From Tanypteryx hageni (taxonomy: Eukaryota; Arthropoda; Insecta; Odonata; Petaluridae): a stretch of 64,000 bases of DNA. The notes beneath the pieces are model-generated. The model made no database searches and had not been told where the DNA came from. It worked only from the letters and a program-made list of their open reading frames with translations. The stretch's first letter is position 1, and each line of letters begins with the position of its first letter. This document shows positions 22,327-32,446 of the stretch, one piece after another. The position numbers and the translations under genes were made by a program. The DNA is taken from assembly GCA_028673005.1 (NCBI GenBank), contig CM054113.1, positions 43,838,117 to 43,902,116 of the forward strand, written 5' to 3'.

Positions 22327-22702
22327 AAAGCTGTCTTGCTGTTACCATCACAGAATCCATAAATGTAATGGATATCGGCATATTCACTGGGAGTGAACTA
22401 TTGATTCATTTTGTGATAACACGCAAGACAAAATGACGATTTTGAACTTATCGAAACAGTGTCACGTGTAACTCTGATCATGGATCAGAAGCAAGGGAGG
22501 CAAGAAACAACAACAATCAACGGTGATTACAATTTAACTCAAACCATCACCATTATTGCCATTATAGCGTTGCAAATCTTAAAACGTCCGCAGCTCCTCA
22601 ACGGTTGGAAATAGGGCCAATGTTGTATTAACTTTTTTACTCAAACTTACCTCCTGAATCACCTCCTGAAGTATGGCAGACCGGTCGTGAAACACCCTGT
22701 AT
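22327..22702 (-). mobile_element. Mariner/IS630-type remnant A: TIR end plus N-terminal transposase
   Basis: On the minus strand it starts ATACAGGGTGTTTCACGACC at 22702, followed by about 270 bp of leader. A decayed ORF start follows, reading FTPSEYADIHYIYGFCDG and NSKTAFEEY after an early stop. This is the DUF4817-like N-terminal DNA-binding domain seen in insect mariner/IS630 transposases. Similarity with remnant B (27835-28280) covers the whole segment, with many scattered substitutions. The rest of the element, including the catalytic domain and the other TIR, is missing. Confidence 0.72.
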
Positions 22703-22839
22703 TAAAGCCAATATAAGTATTAAATAAATGATTAAACGGAAAGTAATCATGATAAGTTCTGTTGGGATCATCCTGTTTGTTATAAAAAACTCCGGGCGTA
22801 TCTGTTATTTATTTAACGCTTTGACGAGTTGAGAATTTT

Positions 22840-23166
22840 GTATGTTTGTTTGAGTGCCCAGTCAATTCGCCTCTCTTACAGCACAAACGGGTATCTCAGA
22901 GGTAGTGCAATGAATAACCGGGGAGGGAGGAGGAAACCCGGTGCCGGCATTTGCCTGCTCTTACGAAGAACACCAGGGGGGCCAATGGCTTAACGTCCCT
23001 TCCGAAGGACGGAACAGCTGAATTTGCGCGGTCTCCTCAAACCACACAAACAGGGGGCCGGGTGACCTTGGAAAAATCCTACTTGCGCAGGATTCGTACC
23101 CGATGACTTTTTCAAGCATCGGGCGAGTAGCAGCCAACGTCCTAACCACTACACCACCGGCACCCC
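22840..23166 (-). mobile_element. tRNA-derived SINE with target-site duplication
   Basis: On the minus strand the element begins GGGTGCCGGTGGTGTAG. The A box TGGTGTAGTGG is at 23146-23156, with a B-box-like GTACGAATC at 23091-23099. A tRNA-unrelated body of about 250 bp follows, including GGAAGGGACGTTAAGCC, and it ends in a CAAACAAACATAC tail. It is flanked by the 10-bp direct repeat TGAGAATTTT (22830-22839 and 23167-23176), a convincing target-site duplication that fixes both ends. At 327 bp it is within the normal SINE range. The A-box region closely resembles the head of the LINE in this window, but the 3' ends do not match, so that LINE is not obviously its partner. Confidence 0.85.
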
Positions 23167-23529
23167 TGAGAATTTTCTTTTACGAGAGTTACAATCTTTA
23201 TTCAAGGCACACCCATGACGGTCGCGACAATTCATGTTGATATCTCAGCAGTGAGAAAATTACTCTTTTATCTTAGCAATCTTTTTATTGAAAAGGTCTC
23301 GTTAAATCTTCATTCCTAACCATTGACATTTTACCGTAATTTTTGGAATATAATTAAAAGCAATTTTTTGGCAAAAATATGGCAGGAAAAATAAGGTTCA
23401 TATTATATATGCTAACAAGCAAAAACGTTTTTTCATCAGTCAATAATAGTTATTTCTGGACACACTGCCACTGATAAAACATAATTGTTATTAATGTTGC
23501 GTTTCGATAGAATTTCTTTTTAAAATTTT

Positions 23530-24450
23530 GTTTAAAAAGCAAAAATAAGAATATTGTATAATTTTGTCGGATCTTGTGTGTTATTCGCCCCGTTCTTCGA
23601 AACAACACATTTAACAAATATAACATTTTAAACAGAATTTATTGAATAAACTCAACCCTTGTGAACAATAGAAACAACAGTTTCAACTCCTTCCAGGTTG
23701 GGTTAAGTGTTTGAAGGTTTGATTCGTTCTATTTCCGCCCTCGGGGTTGGGTTAAGTGGTTGGGGGTTAGATTCGTTCTACTTCCCTCCTCGGGTTGGTT
23801 TAAGTGGTTGGGGGTTGGATTCGTTCTACTTCCCTCCTCGGGTTGGGTTAAGTGGTTGGGGATTGAATTCGTTCCATTTGCTTCCCCCGGGTTGGGTTAA
23901 TAGTTATAGGTTGGATTCATTCTAGTTCTCCCCTCAGGGTTTGCTTAAGTGGTTAGGGGTTGGATTAGTTATATTTCCTTCCCCTGGTTTGGTTAAGTGG
24001 TTGGGGGTTGGATTAATTTTTATTCCCTCTCCCGGGTTGGGTTAAGTGGGATGCACCCCCTTTATCGACTGCAACAAAACCTTGATTTGGGAGTTTAAGG
24101 AGAAGGGGGGTTTGCAAAACAATTCCTCCAGGTTCACATTTGCACTCTCCATAGGGTTGGGTTGGGGGTTGGATTGGTTTTCCTTCCACATTCACATTTG
24201 CTCTCTCCATCGCGATGCATCGGGATTGTTTTTTGTTTTTATTTTGATTGTTAGGTTTATAAGAAAGTGTATTCTGAATTCATAATATAAGGGTATAAAT
24301 TTACTGATTTAAATAGAAACTACAACAATAGATTTATTAATTTAAATAGAAACAACAAAAATATAACTTTAATAAAAACGGGGCGGATAACACACAAGAT
24401 CCATTTTGTCTATATAAAGATGGTTTTTGAATAAAATGATAAAGAAGAGA
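23530..24450. mobile_element. Foldback-like element: inverted repeats enclosing a minisatellite
   Basis: GGATCTTGTGTGTTATTCGC (about 23573-23592, continuing CCCGTT) reappears inverted at about 24380-24405, with one mismatch over about 26 bp. Weaker similarity extends outward on both sides (AATTTCTTTTTAAAATTTTG against AATTCTCTTCTTTATCATTT). The interior is dominated by the G-rich minisatellite. Long, imperfect inverted repeats around tandem repeats resemble foldback-type DNA transposons. No coding sequence or clear target duplication was found, so the outer ends are approximate. Confidence 0.5.
23696..24050 (+). repeat. G-rich minisatellite, ~49-bp unit, about 7 copies
   Basis: The unit is GGGTTGGGTTAAGTGGTTGG followed by GGGTTGGATTCGTTCTACTT and CCCTCCTC. 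Central copies are nearly identical and the outer ones are diverged. The open frame over it repeats a Val-Gly-Leu-Ser-Gly-Trp-Gly-Leu unit only because of the repeat. Clustered GGG, GG and GGGGG runs on the plus strand could form G-quadruplexes. Confidence 0.9.
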
Positions 24451-26507
24451 ATTTTTTTAGACTTTTAATATTTATTATACGTATTATATAGTTTAATAAA
24501 CACACTATTGGAAAAGTAACGATATTGCGTTTTATATTATTTTAAAAGTTAGCAGATATCTTCACTAAAGCATGCATAAATTACATTGATATTATCACTA
24601 GAATGTTTTAGGTGCGTATTATGATAAGCCAATGATGACATTTTGTTAATGAAAACCTGTGCGGTTATTATATTGGACGCGTATTATCATCGGAAAATTA
24701 CGTTAAGTTACAGGCAGTGTCCATTTCAATAAAATTGTTCTCGGTTTCTATCCTTCTTTTACTTACCTTCACATAGGGCACATCTGTCTTGCTGGGCTTT
24801 ACCTGAATGATAAACCGCCTAAAATATTCTTACTCTCCAATCCTCTCCATCTTCCTGTAACATTCGCTAACCCATATTACTTTCTTTTTCTAAGACTTAT
24901 CCGACTTCCTTACTCTTCCTCCTCGCCCTAATCTCCAACGCTTCCTCACTTTATGTTCCCTCTTTTCCTTGTATATATTACGTTTTCACACCTTCACGTC
25001 CCATTCTTAAACTGCATTCTTTTCGAATTGGAAATGCACATAATCAGTTCTCACTTTCAATGGAATGTCTTCGCCTTCTAACTATAAATATTCGTTAACT
25101 CCTTTATTAATTTGAGTATCCAATCTACTGGGCAACTTTAAGCAGTCGTACGGGATAATTTTTTTATTTTCGTCGATTTATCGCCATTCGCTCAGGCAAA
25201 AATTAAAATAATATTGTTTAACATGTGCATTTTTACAAAGAAATTATTTTTAAACCATTTTTAAGATTCGCTGAAAATCAAACATTTCTCAAAAACATTA
25301 GAGGAAATTTTTTGAATGTTTTGGATCAAAGAATACAGATGATTTTCTTTTCAAATGGCTGCCGTATATTGATATTTTAGCAGAGATACGTAAGAATGGT
25401 CCGGCTATAGCGTAAAAAATGAAGGAATATCTTGCAGGTCTATAGGTACTTCATCGTATGGAATTCAACTGGCTCACTCTCAAAAATGTTTTCGCACGAC
25501 ATAAATGAACAAATAACACTAATATGAAATGAAACTAATAAATGACATAAGTTGAAAAAAACTCGGAATTAATTTCTAGGCAAGAAAAATATTTCCGTCT
25601 TATCGGTATAAATTTAAAAAACGAGTATTGCTGATTACGGTAATGAACTATGTCCGTATTTAACTCTAGTAATAAACAAAATTTGTAAAGTATTTACATC
25701 TTTTAATAAATCCAGTTTATCATCTGCGAAAAATGATCGTGGTATACGCGAAGAAAAAAATTTCATCACTTTTTAAATTGAAAGCATTGTGTTTCCTTCC
25801 ATCTTTGATTGGAGTCCTTTTGTGTTCGATTTTAGCGCTTTTAATGCTCAAAAAATGTACTGTAAGACGAAACAGACTTGATTGTGGTTCTTACGGATTC
25901 AATTGGATAAAAAACTTTTACTACTCTCAAAAATTACATTATATTGGAAAATACAAAAATTGCTTATTAAATCTTGTTACGATCGGTGGCATTCCTATGT
26001 TTTGGCACTGAAACTCAAGAGCAGACCCTAGAGATGAAGAATTAGTGTTGCTTTTGGTTTGTGTTTCAGGCACATAATGCACATGTAGAAAGAATGTTAC
26101 GAAAATAAATTTTGTATGATCTGACAAACAAAACAGCCTTGACGTTAAAACAATCAATACCATTATATTATGCGTTTAAATTAAATATGAATTTTCAAAT
26201 TTTTTCCGATGATTAAAAACAATAAAAATTTAAATGAGACAGGCAGACGTATTCTAAAAAAATAATGAAAAATTATATAAATGTATATAGAATTAAATAA
26301 AAACCATAGTGTTTTTTTTATCTTCTATGCTATTCATATATTTAACTTTATTATTTTTCCTTACGGTAATTGTTACTTTTAAATCGTGATATATCGTTGT
26401 AGGATTTTTTTTACACATTCATTAAACTGAAATTATTTGTTAATACATTAAAACAAATTGTGCATTTTATTTGCGAAGTACATACAATTAAAAAGATACG
26501 AGAATTA
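24451..26507. other. AT-rich intergenic stretch, no gene seen
   Basis: Mostly A/T-rich sequence with short chance frames. A slightly C/T-rich segment at 24740-25060 has no recognisable coding content on either strand. Confidence 0.5.
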
Positions 26508-26509
26508 AT

Positions 26510-26606
26510 TCAGGTTGTCCCGGATTTTTCCCGATTATGTCCCGGATTTTCCTGTTCAGATGGTGTTATGTCTCGGTTTTTCTTGCTAAGAATCTGATCA
26601 CCCTAT
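26510..26606 (-). mobile_element. Possible end of a decayed DNA transposon
   Basis: On the minus strand the segment starts TAGGGTGATCAGATTC and contains three GGGACAT/GAGACAT-like units with CCGGGA. I remember this pattern from the ends of DNA transposon relics in animal genomes (perhaps hAT-like). No matching opposite end was found. Confidence 0.3.
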
Positions 26607-27834
26607 GCTACCTTTCGAAATCTTTACGCTGCTAGTACATTATTTACTAATGCTAAATGCGATTCAAAAATAGACTGAGCGATGTATCATTAGTGGAGAA
26701 GATCCTTAATCCCCTTGACAACGGCATAATGTATTTATAGGCCTTTTAACATGTGAAAAATTGCCCCATCACCGCACAAGGATGAATGCGGAAAAACGAT
26801 AAAGCTCCCGAGTACGTGTCCATCAAACGGGATGATGGAGTGAAGCAGAAGTGAGATTGTGAAGGTAAGGAAATGGAGAAGGAGTATTAAAAAGTCGAAT
26901 GAGAATAAATGTAGGGGAACCGCAGGAGTGAGAGAGAGAGAGAGAGAGCTTTTTTACGAGAGAATGCGATGAGGAGAAGAGCAAAATATAAGCAAGCAAT
27001 ATGGGAGGAAGTGATGGTAAGAGAGATACATAGAAGAAACAAGAGAGGATAGATGCGCACATCCTGCGTGCATACATGCAAGGCTGAGGCGTTCTTTACG
27101 ATTCATGAAATCATGTCAAAAAGATAAATAGTAATGGCTTAGTATAATGTCTAAAAACTGGTATACCAAAGAAAAACAGAATTTTTATTCACCGATTTAT
27201 TTACTAATCGGTTGTACTTAATAAAACAATCGACAATCATTTAAAACTTACCTCACTCGTATAGTAGTAATATAATCTTTATTTTCACGTTCATTCCTTT
27301 GTCGTAAATTACACATTTATTTTCACTTACAAACGCTGTGTATACGTAATGAAAATAAACGGATTTACGTTCATTTCTTCGTCGTAGATAATCCATTTAC
27401 CGCCATTCATTAAATGTTGCGTGCGAACGAAAGAAAATTAAATTAATTAAGTACTTACAGCAGATATTGTTTATTTCAGTTGCCACGAAGATTGTTTTCA
27501 TTGACAACGATTAAAAAGCACTAAATAAAAGTTTTTAAGTTCAAGGTGGATTACGACTTTCTCGTTGGATTTTCTTGTGATATTTTACGAGATATAAAGA
27601 AAAGTTTATTTTTGTCACTACTAAAGTGGCACTCCCGTTTAGGCTACGTAAACCATTTGTATCATTTTCATAGTTTCTTTGCCATTATATCCTAAATACA
27701 AAATTCCATGAATATCCGTTTCGGAGATGAAACATGCAGACGGACGGACGGACACGACCTGACCATATGGCGTTCTATTTTTAGTTTTTGTAAAGAACAC
27801 CTAAAAACAAGGAAGAGAGAGTAATAAAAGTGGG
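26607..27834. other. Intergenic stretch with a short (GA)n run, no gene seen
   Basis: A (GA)n run lies at about 26931-26948 within a purine-rich segment (26820-27050). The rest is AT-rich without recognisable features. Confidence 0.5.
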
Positions 27835-28280
27835 AATTTCGCGTATTGTTAATTCCATCCCGATTAAATTCGGTGGTTCGGAAAACGCCTGCGATATTTT
27901 TCAACTGCCGCCCTGCTGTTACCATCACAGAATCCATAAATTAATAGATATCAGCATATTCACTGGGAGTGAACTGTTGATTCAATTTTTTGATAAAACA
28001 CGAGATGAACTACGATTTGGGACTTATCGCAACAGTGTCACATGTAACACTGAGGATGGATCAGAAGCAAGTGAGGCAAGAAACAACTGAGAATCAGTGG
28101 TGATTAAAATGCAACTCAAACCATCATCAGTGTTGCCATAACAGCATTGCACATATTAAAATGTCTGTAGTTCATCAATGGTTGGAAATAGGACCAATGT
28201 TGTATTAACTTTTTTTTCTCGAACTTTTCTCCCGAATCACCTCCTGAAGTATGGCAGACTGGTCGTGAAACACCCTGTAT
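27835..28280 (-). mobile_element. Mariner/IS630-type remnant B: TIR end plus fused transposase pieces
   Basis: On the minus strand it starts ATACAGGGTGTTTCACGACC at 28280 and matches remnant A throughout the leader. The N-terminal domain reads FTPSEYADIY, then after a 1-bp shift YGFCDGNSRAAVEKYRRRF and PNHR (DUF4817-like). This passes into FNRDGINNTRNSHFY, which resembles the catalytic-domain segment F-T-R-x-G-I-x-N-x-R-N-S-H of the same transposase group. The two pieces should be about 150 residues apart, so an internal deletion joined them. LINE copy 2 inserted in the TA-rich DNA directly next to its outer end. Confidence 0.72.
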
Positions 28281-28294
28281 ATGTATATATATAT

Positions 28295-28337
28295 ATCATC
28301 ATCATCATAGGTAGTCTGTCCGTAGACAGGTCCGTGA
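28295..28337 (-). promoter_or_regulatory. LINE 3' UTR hairpin and (GAT)n tail (copy 2)
   Basis: This is the same as the copy 1 3' end: CTGTC-TACG-GACAG (28316-28329 on the minus strand) and a (GAT)4 tail that merges into the flanking TA repeat. Confidence 0.6.
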
Positions 28338-31271
28338 TTATTCATGGTTAAACCTGGTTCTCCATATACTCCTATTTTCCGCTGTCCTCTTTATATCTTG
28401 ATAACTCTCTTTCCCTTTCAAATCGTCTATCAGCTGAAACCTTTTCCTACCTCTTTCCCTTTTCCCATCTAGTTTTCCTTCTAACACGTCTTTAATCATA
28501 CTCTCTCTCCTCAGGTAATGTCCAACCCAGTTAGCCTTCCTCTTTCTGATAGTCTGTATAATCATTCGCTTCTCTCCTATTCTTCGTAGCACTTCATCGT
28601 TTTTCATCCTATCTGTCCATTTTATCTTCAGCATTCTCCTCCAAGTCCACATTTCAAAGCTTTCCAAGTATTTGATGTCATTTTTCCTTAGCGTCCATGT
28701 TTCTGCCCCATACAATGCTATACTCCATACGTAGCATTTTATCAACTTCTTGCGGATATCTTCCCTTATATTCCCTGTAAGTAGTTGTTTCTTTCTCCTG
28801 AAAGCCGCTTTTGCTTTTCCTATTCTAGTTTTGATCTCATCCGTACATTTTGCCTCTCGTGTTATGATACTTCCAAGGTATTTATATTCTGAAACTTGTT
28901 CTAATGGCTTTCCCCCAATAGTTATGTTCAGATTCTCTTCTTTACCCGATATTCGAATGACCTTGGATTTTTCTGTATTTATTTCCATACCGTATTTTCT
29001 ACCTGTTATCACTAGTCTATTTATCATTTTTTGTAGCTCCTCTTCCTTTCTTGCTAGAAGTACTTGATCATCTGCGTATTTCACTGTTCTTATAATCCTT
29101 CCTCCAATTTTGAAATCCCCTGTGCCTTCTAAAGCTTCTTGCATTAGACTTTCTCCATATATATTGAATAGGGCTGGCGATAGGCAGCAGCCTTGTCTTA
29201 CTCCTCTACCGATATTTATTCCGCAGGTGTCCACATTCTCAAACCTGACCTTTACAACTTGATTCTCATATAGATTCCTAATCAGTCTCCTGTCTTTCCA
29301 GTCTACACCTATATCCTTTAATATCTTCATCAACTTGACCCAATTTACTCTATCAAAGGCCTTCTGCCAGTCTACGAAACATGCGCAGATATCTTGACTG
29401 TATTCTATTGCCCTTTCTGATATGATTCTAACTACTCCTATAGCATCTCTAGTTCCTCGTCCTTTTCTGAAACCGAATTGATCTTCCCCTATTATTTCTT
29501 CTGCCTTTTTCTCCAGCCTTTTATTAAGAATCCTCGTGATGATCTTCGATGTGTGTGACAGAAGGCTTATAGTTCTGTAATCTTTACACTGCATTGCCTT
29601 TGGCTTCTTCTTTAGAGGGATCATTGTTACTTCTAGGAAATCCTGAGGCCACTCTCCCGTGTCGTAAATCTTATTAATTAATTTCGTGATCGCTTTTAGT
29701 CCTTCTGATCCTATGACTTTAAGTATCTCAGCCGGTATTCCATCGCTGCCCGTGGCTTTCCCCTTCTTAAGTTCCACTATCGCTTTTTCTACTTCGCTCT
29801 CCATAATACTTGGTCCTAAGTTGTCTTCTTCAATGTTTTCCTCATTTTCCAGTTCTATTTTTGCCGCTCCTGTCTGTTTGCTGTATAATTCCTTAATGTA
29901 TTCTTCCCATACCTGTGCTACATCCTTTGTTTCTGAGACTATCTTCCCATCCGTATTCATAATTCCTTTACCACAAATTCCATTAGACTTCTTATCTTCT
30001 AATTCCAGTGCCCTAGCGTACATCATATCGTACCGTCCTAATTTCTCCATTTGTTCTATTTCATCACATTTTCCTTTCAGCCAATTTTCTCTAGCTTTAT
30101 CTGTTACCCTTCTCAACTCATTGTTTATACGCCTATAGTTGGCTCTACCTTCTTCACTGTTAACGTTTTTCCATTTTCGTCTCTCATCCATTTTCTCCAG
30201 CATTTCCTTCGTGATCCATGGTTTTCTGATTTTCTTCTCTTGTTTTCCAATCTCTTTATCCATGGTATCCTTGATACTGGTTTTAATTTCATCCCATTCT
30301 ATATCGACGGTCTTCGGTTTGTTTTCCAACTTTCTTAGGTTATCTTCCAACTTCATGCTGACTACATCCTGCCTTTCTTTCAGTTTTTCTAGGTCCCAGG
30401 TCTGTCTTTCTCTTCTCGTTTTTCTTATTTGTTTGAGCTTTGTACTCACGTCAAGTATTAGAAGGCTGTGATCTGAATCAATGTCTGCTCCTTGCAATGC
30501 CTTGGCGTTCTTTATGCTGTTCCTAAATCTCTGTTTTACAAGGATGTAATCTATTTGGCATCTCATTCTATCTCCTGGGCTTTTCCATGTGTATAACCTT
30601 CGTTTATGGTTTTTGAACCATGTATTAGTCACTACAAGGTCATTATTGATGCAGAATTCTACGAGTTTCTCCCCTCCTCGATTTCTCTTCCCAAGTCCGT
30701 ATTGCCCGACAACATTTTCTTCCTGTCCTTCTCCGACTATGCTGTTCCAATCTCCCATTATTATGCAGTTTACCTTTCCTCTTCCGTCTTCTTCGTAAAT
30801 TTCATTAATTTGCTCATAGATCTCATCTATTTCTTCATCGTCATGAGCTGACGTTGGCATATATACCTGGATTATCAGCATGTCCACTGGGACTGCTTTT
30901 AGCTTTATTGCCATCAGTCTATCGTTCGTTGCTATTATCTTTGTCACGCTTTTCATCATATCTTTCCTAAGTACCAGAGCTACTCCCCTTTCCCCACTAT
31001 TTCCTCCAGAATAAACTACCGTGAATTCTTCCGAGTCGAACTGTCCTTCTCCCTCCCATCTAGTTTCGCTTAGCCCTATAATGTCAACTCTATTTCTTCT
31101 CATTTCTTCTTTCAAGTTCTCTAGCTTTCCTGCCTTTCTCATAGTTCTTACGTTCCAAGTCCCTATTCGTAATTTACTTTCGACAAATGTTTTCCTCAAG
31201 GCAGTCCCCGCCCGGAGATCCGATTGGGGGACTATTTTACCTCCGGATTGTTTTACCTCGAGAGAACTCAT
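28338..31271 (-). CDS. RTE LINE polyprotein: AP endonuclease + reverse transcriptase (copy 2)
   Basis: The product reads the same as that of copy 1 over its full length (977 residues from the first in-frame ATG at 31271; the frame is open further upstream without another ATG). All endonuclease motifs (GLSETRW, GDWN, DSDHSLL) and reverse transcriptase motifs (QFGFRKGRGT, GVRQGCCLSP, YADD) are intact. Copies 1 and 2 form an inverted pair about 12.25 kb apart, so read-through transcription of the interval could give a long double-stranded RNA. The CT-rich-looking open frames on the plus strand here are antisense shadows. Confidence 0.93.
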   Translation of the reverse strand: MSSLEVKQSGGKIVPQSDLRAGTALRKTFVESKLRIGTWNVRTMRKAGKLENLKEEMRRNRVDIIGLSETRWEGEGQFDSEEFTVVYSGGNSGERGVALVLRKDMMKSVTKIIATNDRLMAIKLKAVPVDMLIIQVYMPTSAHDDEEIDEIYEQINEIYEEDGRGKVNCIIMGDWNSIVGEGQEENVVGQYGLGKRNRGGEKLVEFCINNDLVVTNTWFKNHKRRLYTWKSPGDRMRCQIDYILVKQRFRNSIKNAKALQGADIDSDHSLLILDVSTKLKQIRKTRRERQTWDLEKLKERQDVVSMKLEDNLRKLENKPKTVDIEWDEIKTSIKDTMDKEIGKQEKKIRKPWITKEMLEKMDERRKWKNVNSEEGRANYRRINNELRRVTDKARENWLKGKCDEIEQMEKLGRYDMMYARALELEDKKSNGICGKGIMNTDGKIVSETKDVAQVWEEYIKELYSKQTGAAKIELENEENIEEDNLGPSIMESEVEKAIVELKKGKATGSDGIPAEILKVIGSEGLKAITKLINKIYDTGEWPQDFLEVTMIPLKKKPKAMQCKDYRTISLLSHTSKIITRILNKRLEKKAEEIIGEDQFGFRKGRGTRDAIGVVRIISERAIEYSQDICACFVDWQKAFDRVNWVKLMKILKDIGVDWKDRRLIRNLYENQVVKVRFENVDTCGINIGRGVRQGCCLSPALFNIYGESLMQEALEGTGDFKIGGRIIRTVKYADDQVLLARKEEELQKMINRLVITGRKYGMEINTEKSKVIRISGKEENLNITIGGKPLEQVSEYKYLGSIITREAKCTDEIKTRIGKAKAAFRRKKQLLTGNIREDIRKKLIKCYVWSIALYGAETWTLRKNDIKYLESFEMWTWRRMLKIKWTDRMKNDEVLRRIGEKRMIIQTIRKRKANWVGHYLRRESMIKDVLEGKLDGKRERGRKRFQLIDDLKGKESYQDIKRTAENRSIWRTRFNHE

Positions 31272-31493
31272 ATTGTCCAACCATATAATCTTTACTAGGG
31301 ATTGTAATGTGGTAGTTTCCCTCTTGCTTTCCACATCGCAGTACTGTAGCCGTTCAAATCGTCCTGATCACGCCTACAGCTGTATTGGATATAGACCCAA
31401 CCAACATCATTTGTTTTCGGCTCTATACCATACTGACAGTACTGCTGCCTACTGCCAGGCACTGATGATAGTTTTTTTTTTTAATAAAACCTC

Positions 31494-31563
31494 CATTCGA
31501 GGGGTTTGAACCCCCGAACTTTGCAATAGAAAGCCGACACGCTAACCACTACACCACCAGTGC
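31494..31563 (-). promoter_or_regulatory. tRNA-like head with Pol III A and B boxes (LINE copy 2)
   Basis: The A box is at 31546-31556 and the B box at 31503-31511 on the minus strand, and it reads the same as the copy 1 head. Its presence at the exact 5' end of both insertions shows that it is part of the element, not a chance neighbour. Confidence 0.75.
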
Positions 31564-31594
31564 ATATATATATATATATGCACTGGTGGTGTAG
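31549..31594. repeat. Perfect 46-bp palindrome at the 5' end of LINE copy 2
   Basis: The first 15 bases of the LINE (GCACTGGTGGTGTAG) appear in the opposite orientation at 31580-31594, separated from the real 5' end by 16 bp of AT repeat. The whole is a perfect inverted repeat. After 31594 the sequence no longer follows the LINE. Confidence 0.95.
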
Positions 31595-32428
31595 CATATC
31601 ATCTCACCTTGAGAAAGCAGTCATTTTTCAGACAGATATTTCATCATTACAAATATTTTTTTAATTTTAAAGATTTCACCTCTGCAGCGATTTTCGTTTT
31701 TCCCTTATATAAAAATAATAGATTAAAAATCCCCAAACTTTGAAATTTTATACTTTCTCCATTATGAGGAACTAATGCTACACATTTATACCAAATTTTA
31801 AAGTTGTAGCACTTATAGAAGTGAAAAATATTTTTCTAATTGTTTAAATTTTAAACATTTTTAACGGCCGCCGCAACATAGTTATGGAGAGATTAAAATG
31901 TTTATTTGTGCACATGCACTACTCTTTAAATAACTTGAAAGTTTCAGCTTCCTAACTCATCCCGTAGTACCCAAACCGTTATCTATTTGTTTAAACTTTA
32001 AGAATTTTTAACATCAAAACAAATTAAAATATCAAAATTTCTATAATCCCTATTTCGTTTTTTTACATTTCCTACTTCTGAAAAAAAATTCAGCACCGTA
32101 GCACATTTGGAAATACATAAACCTTGAAAATTGTTTAAACAATTGCGAATTTTTAGCAGCCGCATTGTTGCACTTTTTTAAGATTTTCATTTTTTCTAGT
32201 CGGTTTTGCACAAAATTCTGCCTATGAAAAAAATTTCTAATCTCCATCTCATCTGGAAGTGCCTAAACATTAGTATCCTCCTATATGTTATATGTTAAAT
32301 GTTATATCCTCCTCCTCTGTAAGAAACGTCTATATATAATGATAAAGAGATTATAGAGCTAGTTTGAGAAGGTAAAGAAAGAAATGGAGTTATAAATAGA
32401 CTTTATGGATTGATTGGAATCTTTATTT
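31595..32428. other. AT-rich stretch with degenerate internal repetition
   Basis: Segments of the type TTGTTTAAA...ATTTTTAAC/AGC recur at about 31850, 31985 and 32130, suggesting an old tandem or dispersed repeat of about 140 bp. No gene was seen. Confidence 0.4.
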
Positions 32429-32446
32429 GGGGGGGGGGGGGGGGGG
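32429..32446. repeat. Poly(G) run of 18
   Basis: Eighteen consecutive G residues in otherwise AT-rich DNA. The length is likely to be unreliable in sequencing. Confidence 0.95.

Larger units (their letters stand above)
28295..31563 (-). mobile_element. Full-length RTE-clade LINE, copy 2
   Basis: Inverted relative to copy 1 and of identical length, 3269 bp. Positions in the two copies always sum to 44337 (5' end, ORF ends and 3' end), so there is no net indel between them. It carries the same tRNA-like head, A-run of 11, ORF, UACG hairpin and (GAT)n tail. Both flanks are TA repeats (28281-28294 and 31564-31579). The flanking unique sequence differs from copy 1, so this is a separate insertion rather than a segmental duplication. 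Confidence 0.93.

Noticed and set aside
22961..23149. 62-codon open frame on the minus strand
   Set aside because: It lies entirely inside the tRNA-derived SINE.
23707..23925. 72-codon frame with repeated VGLSGWGLDSF
   Set aside because: The amino-acid repeat is only the translation of the 49-bp minisatellite.
28750..31509. Several plus-strand open frames of 69-162 codons
   Set aside because: They are antisense shadows of the LINE copy 2 ORF, and the same shadows occur opposite copy 1.
12774..31563. Inverted LINE pair as one segmental inverted duplication
   Set aside because: Sequence outside the elements differs at both ends, and the TA flanks differ in length, so two separate insertions explain it better.
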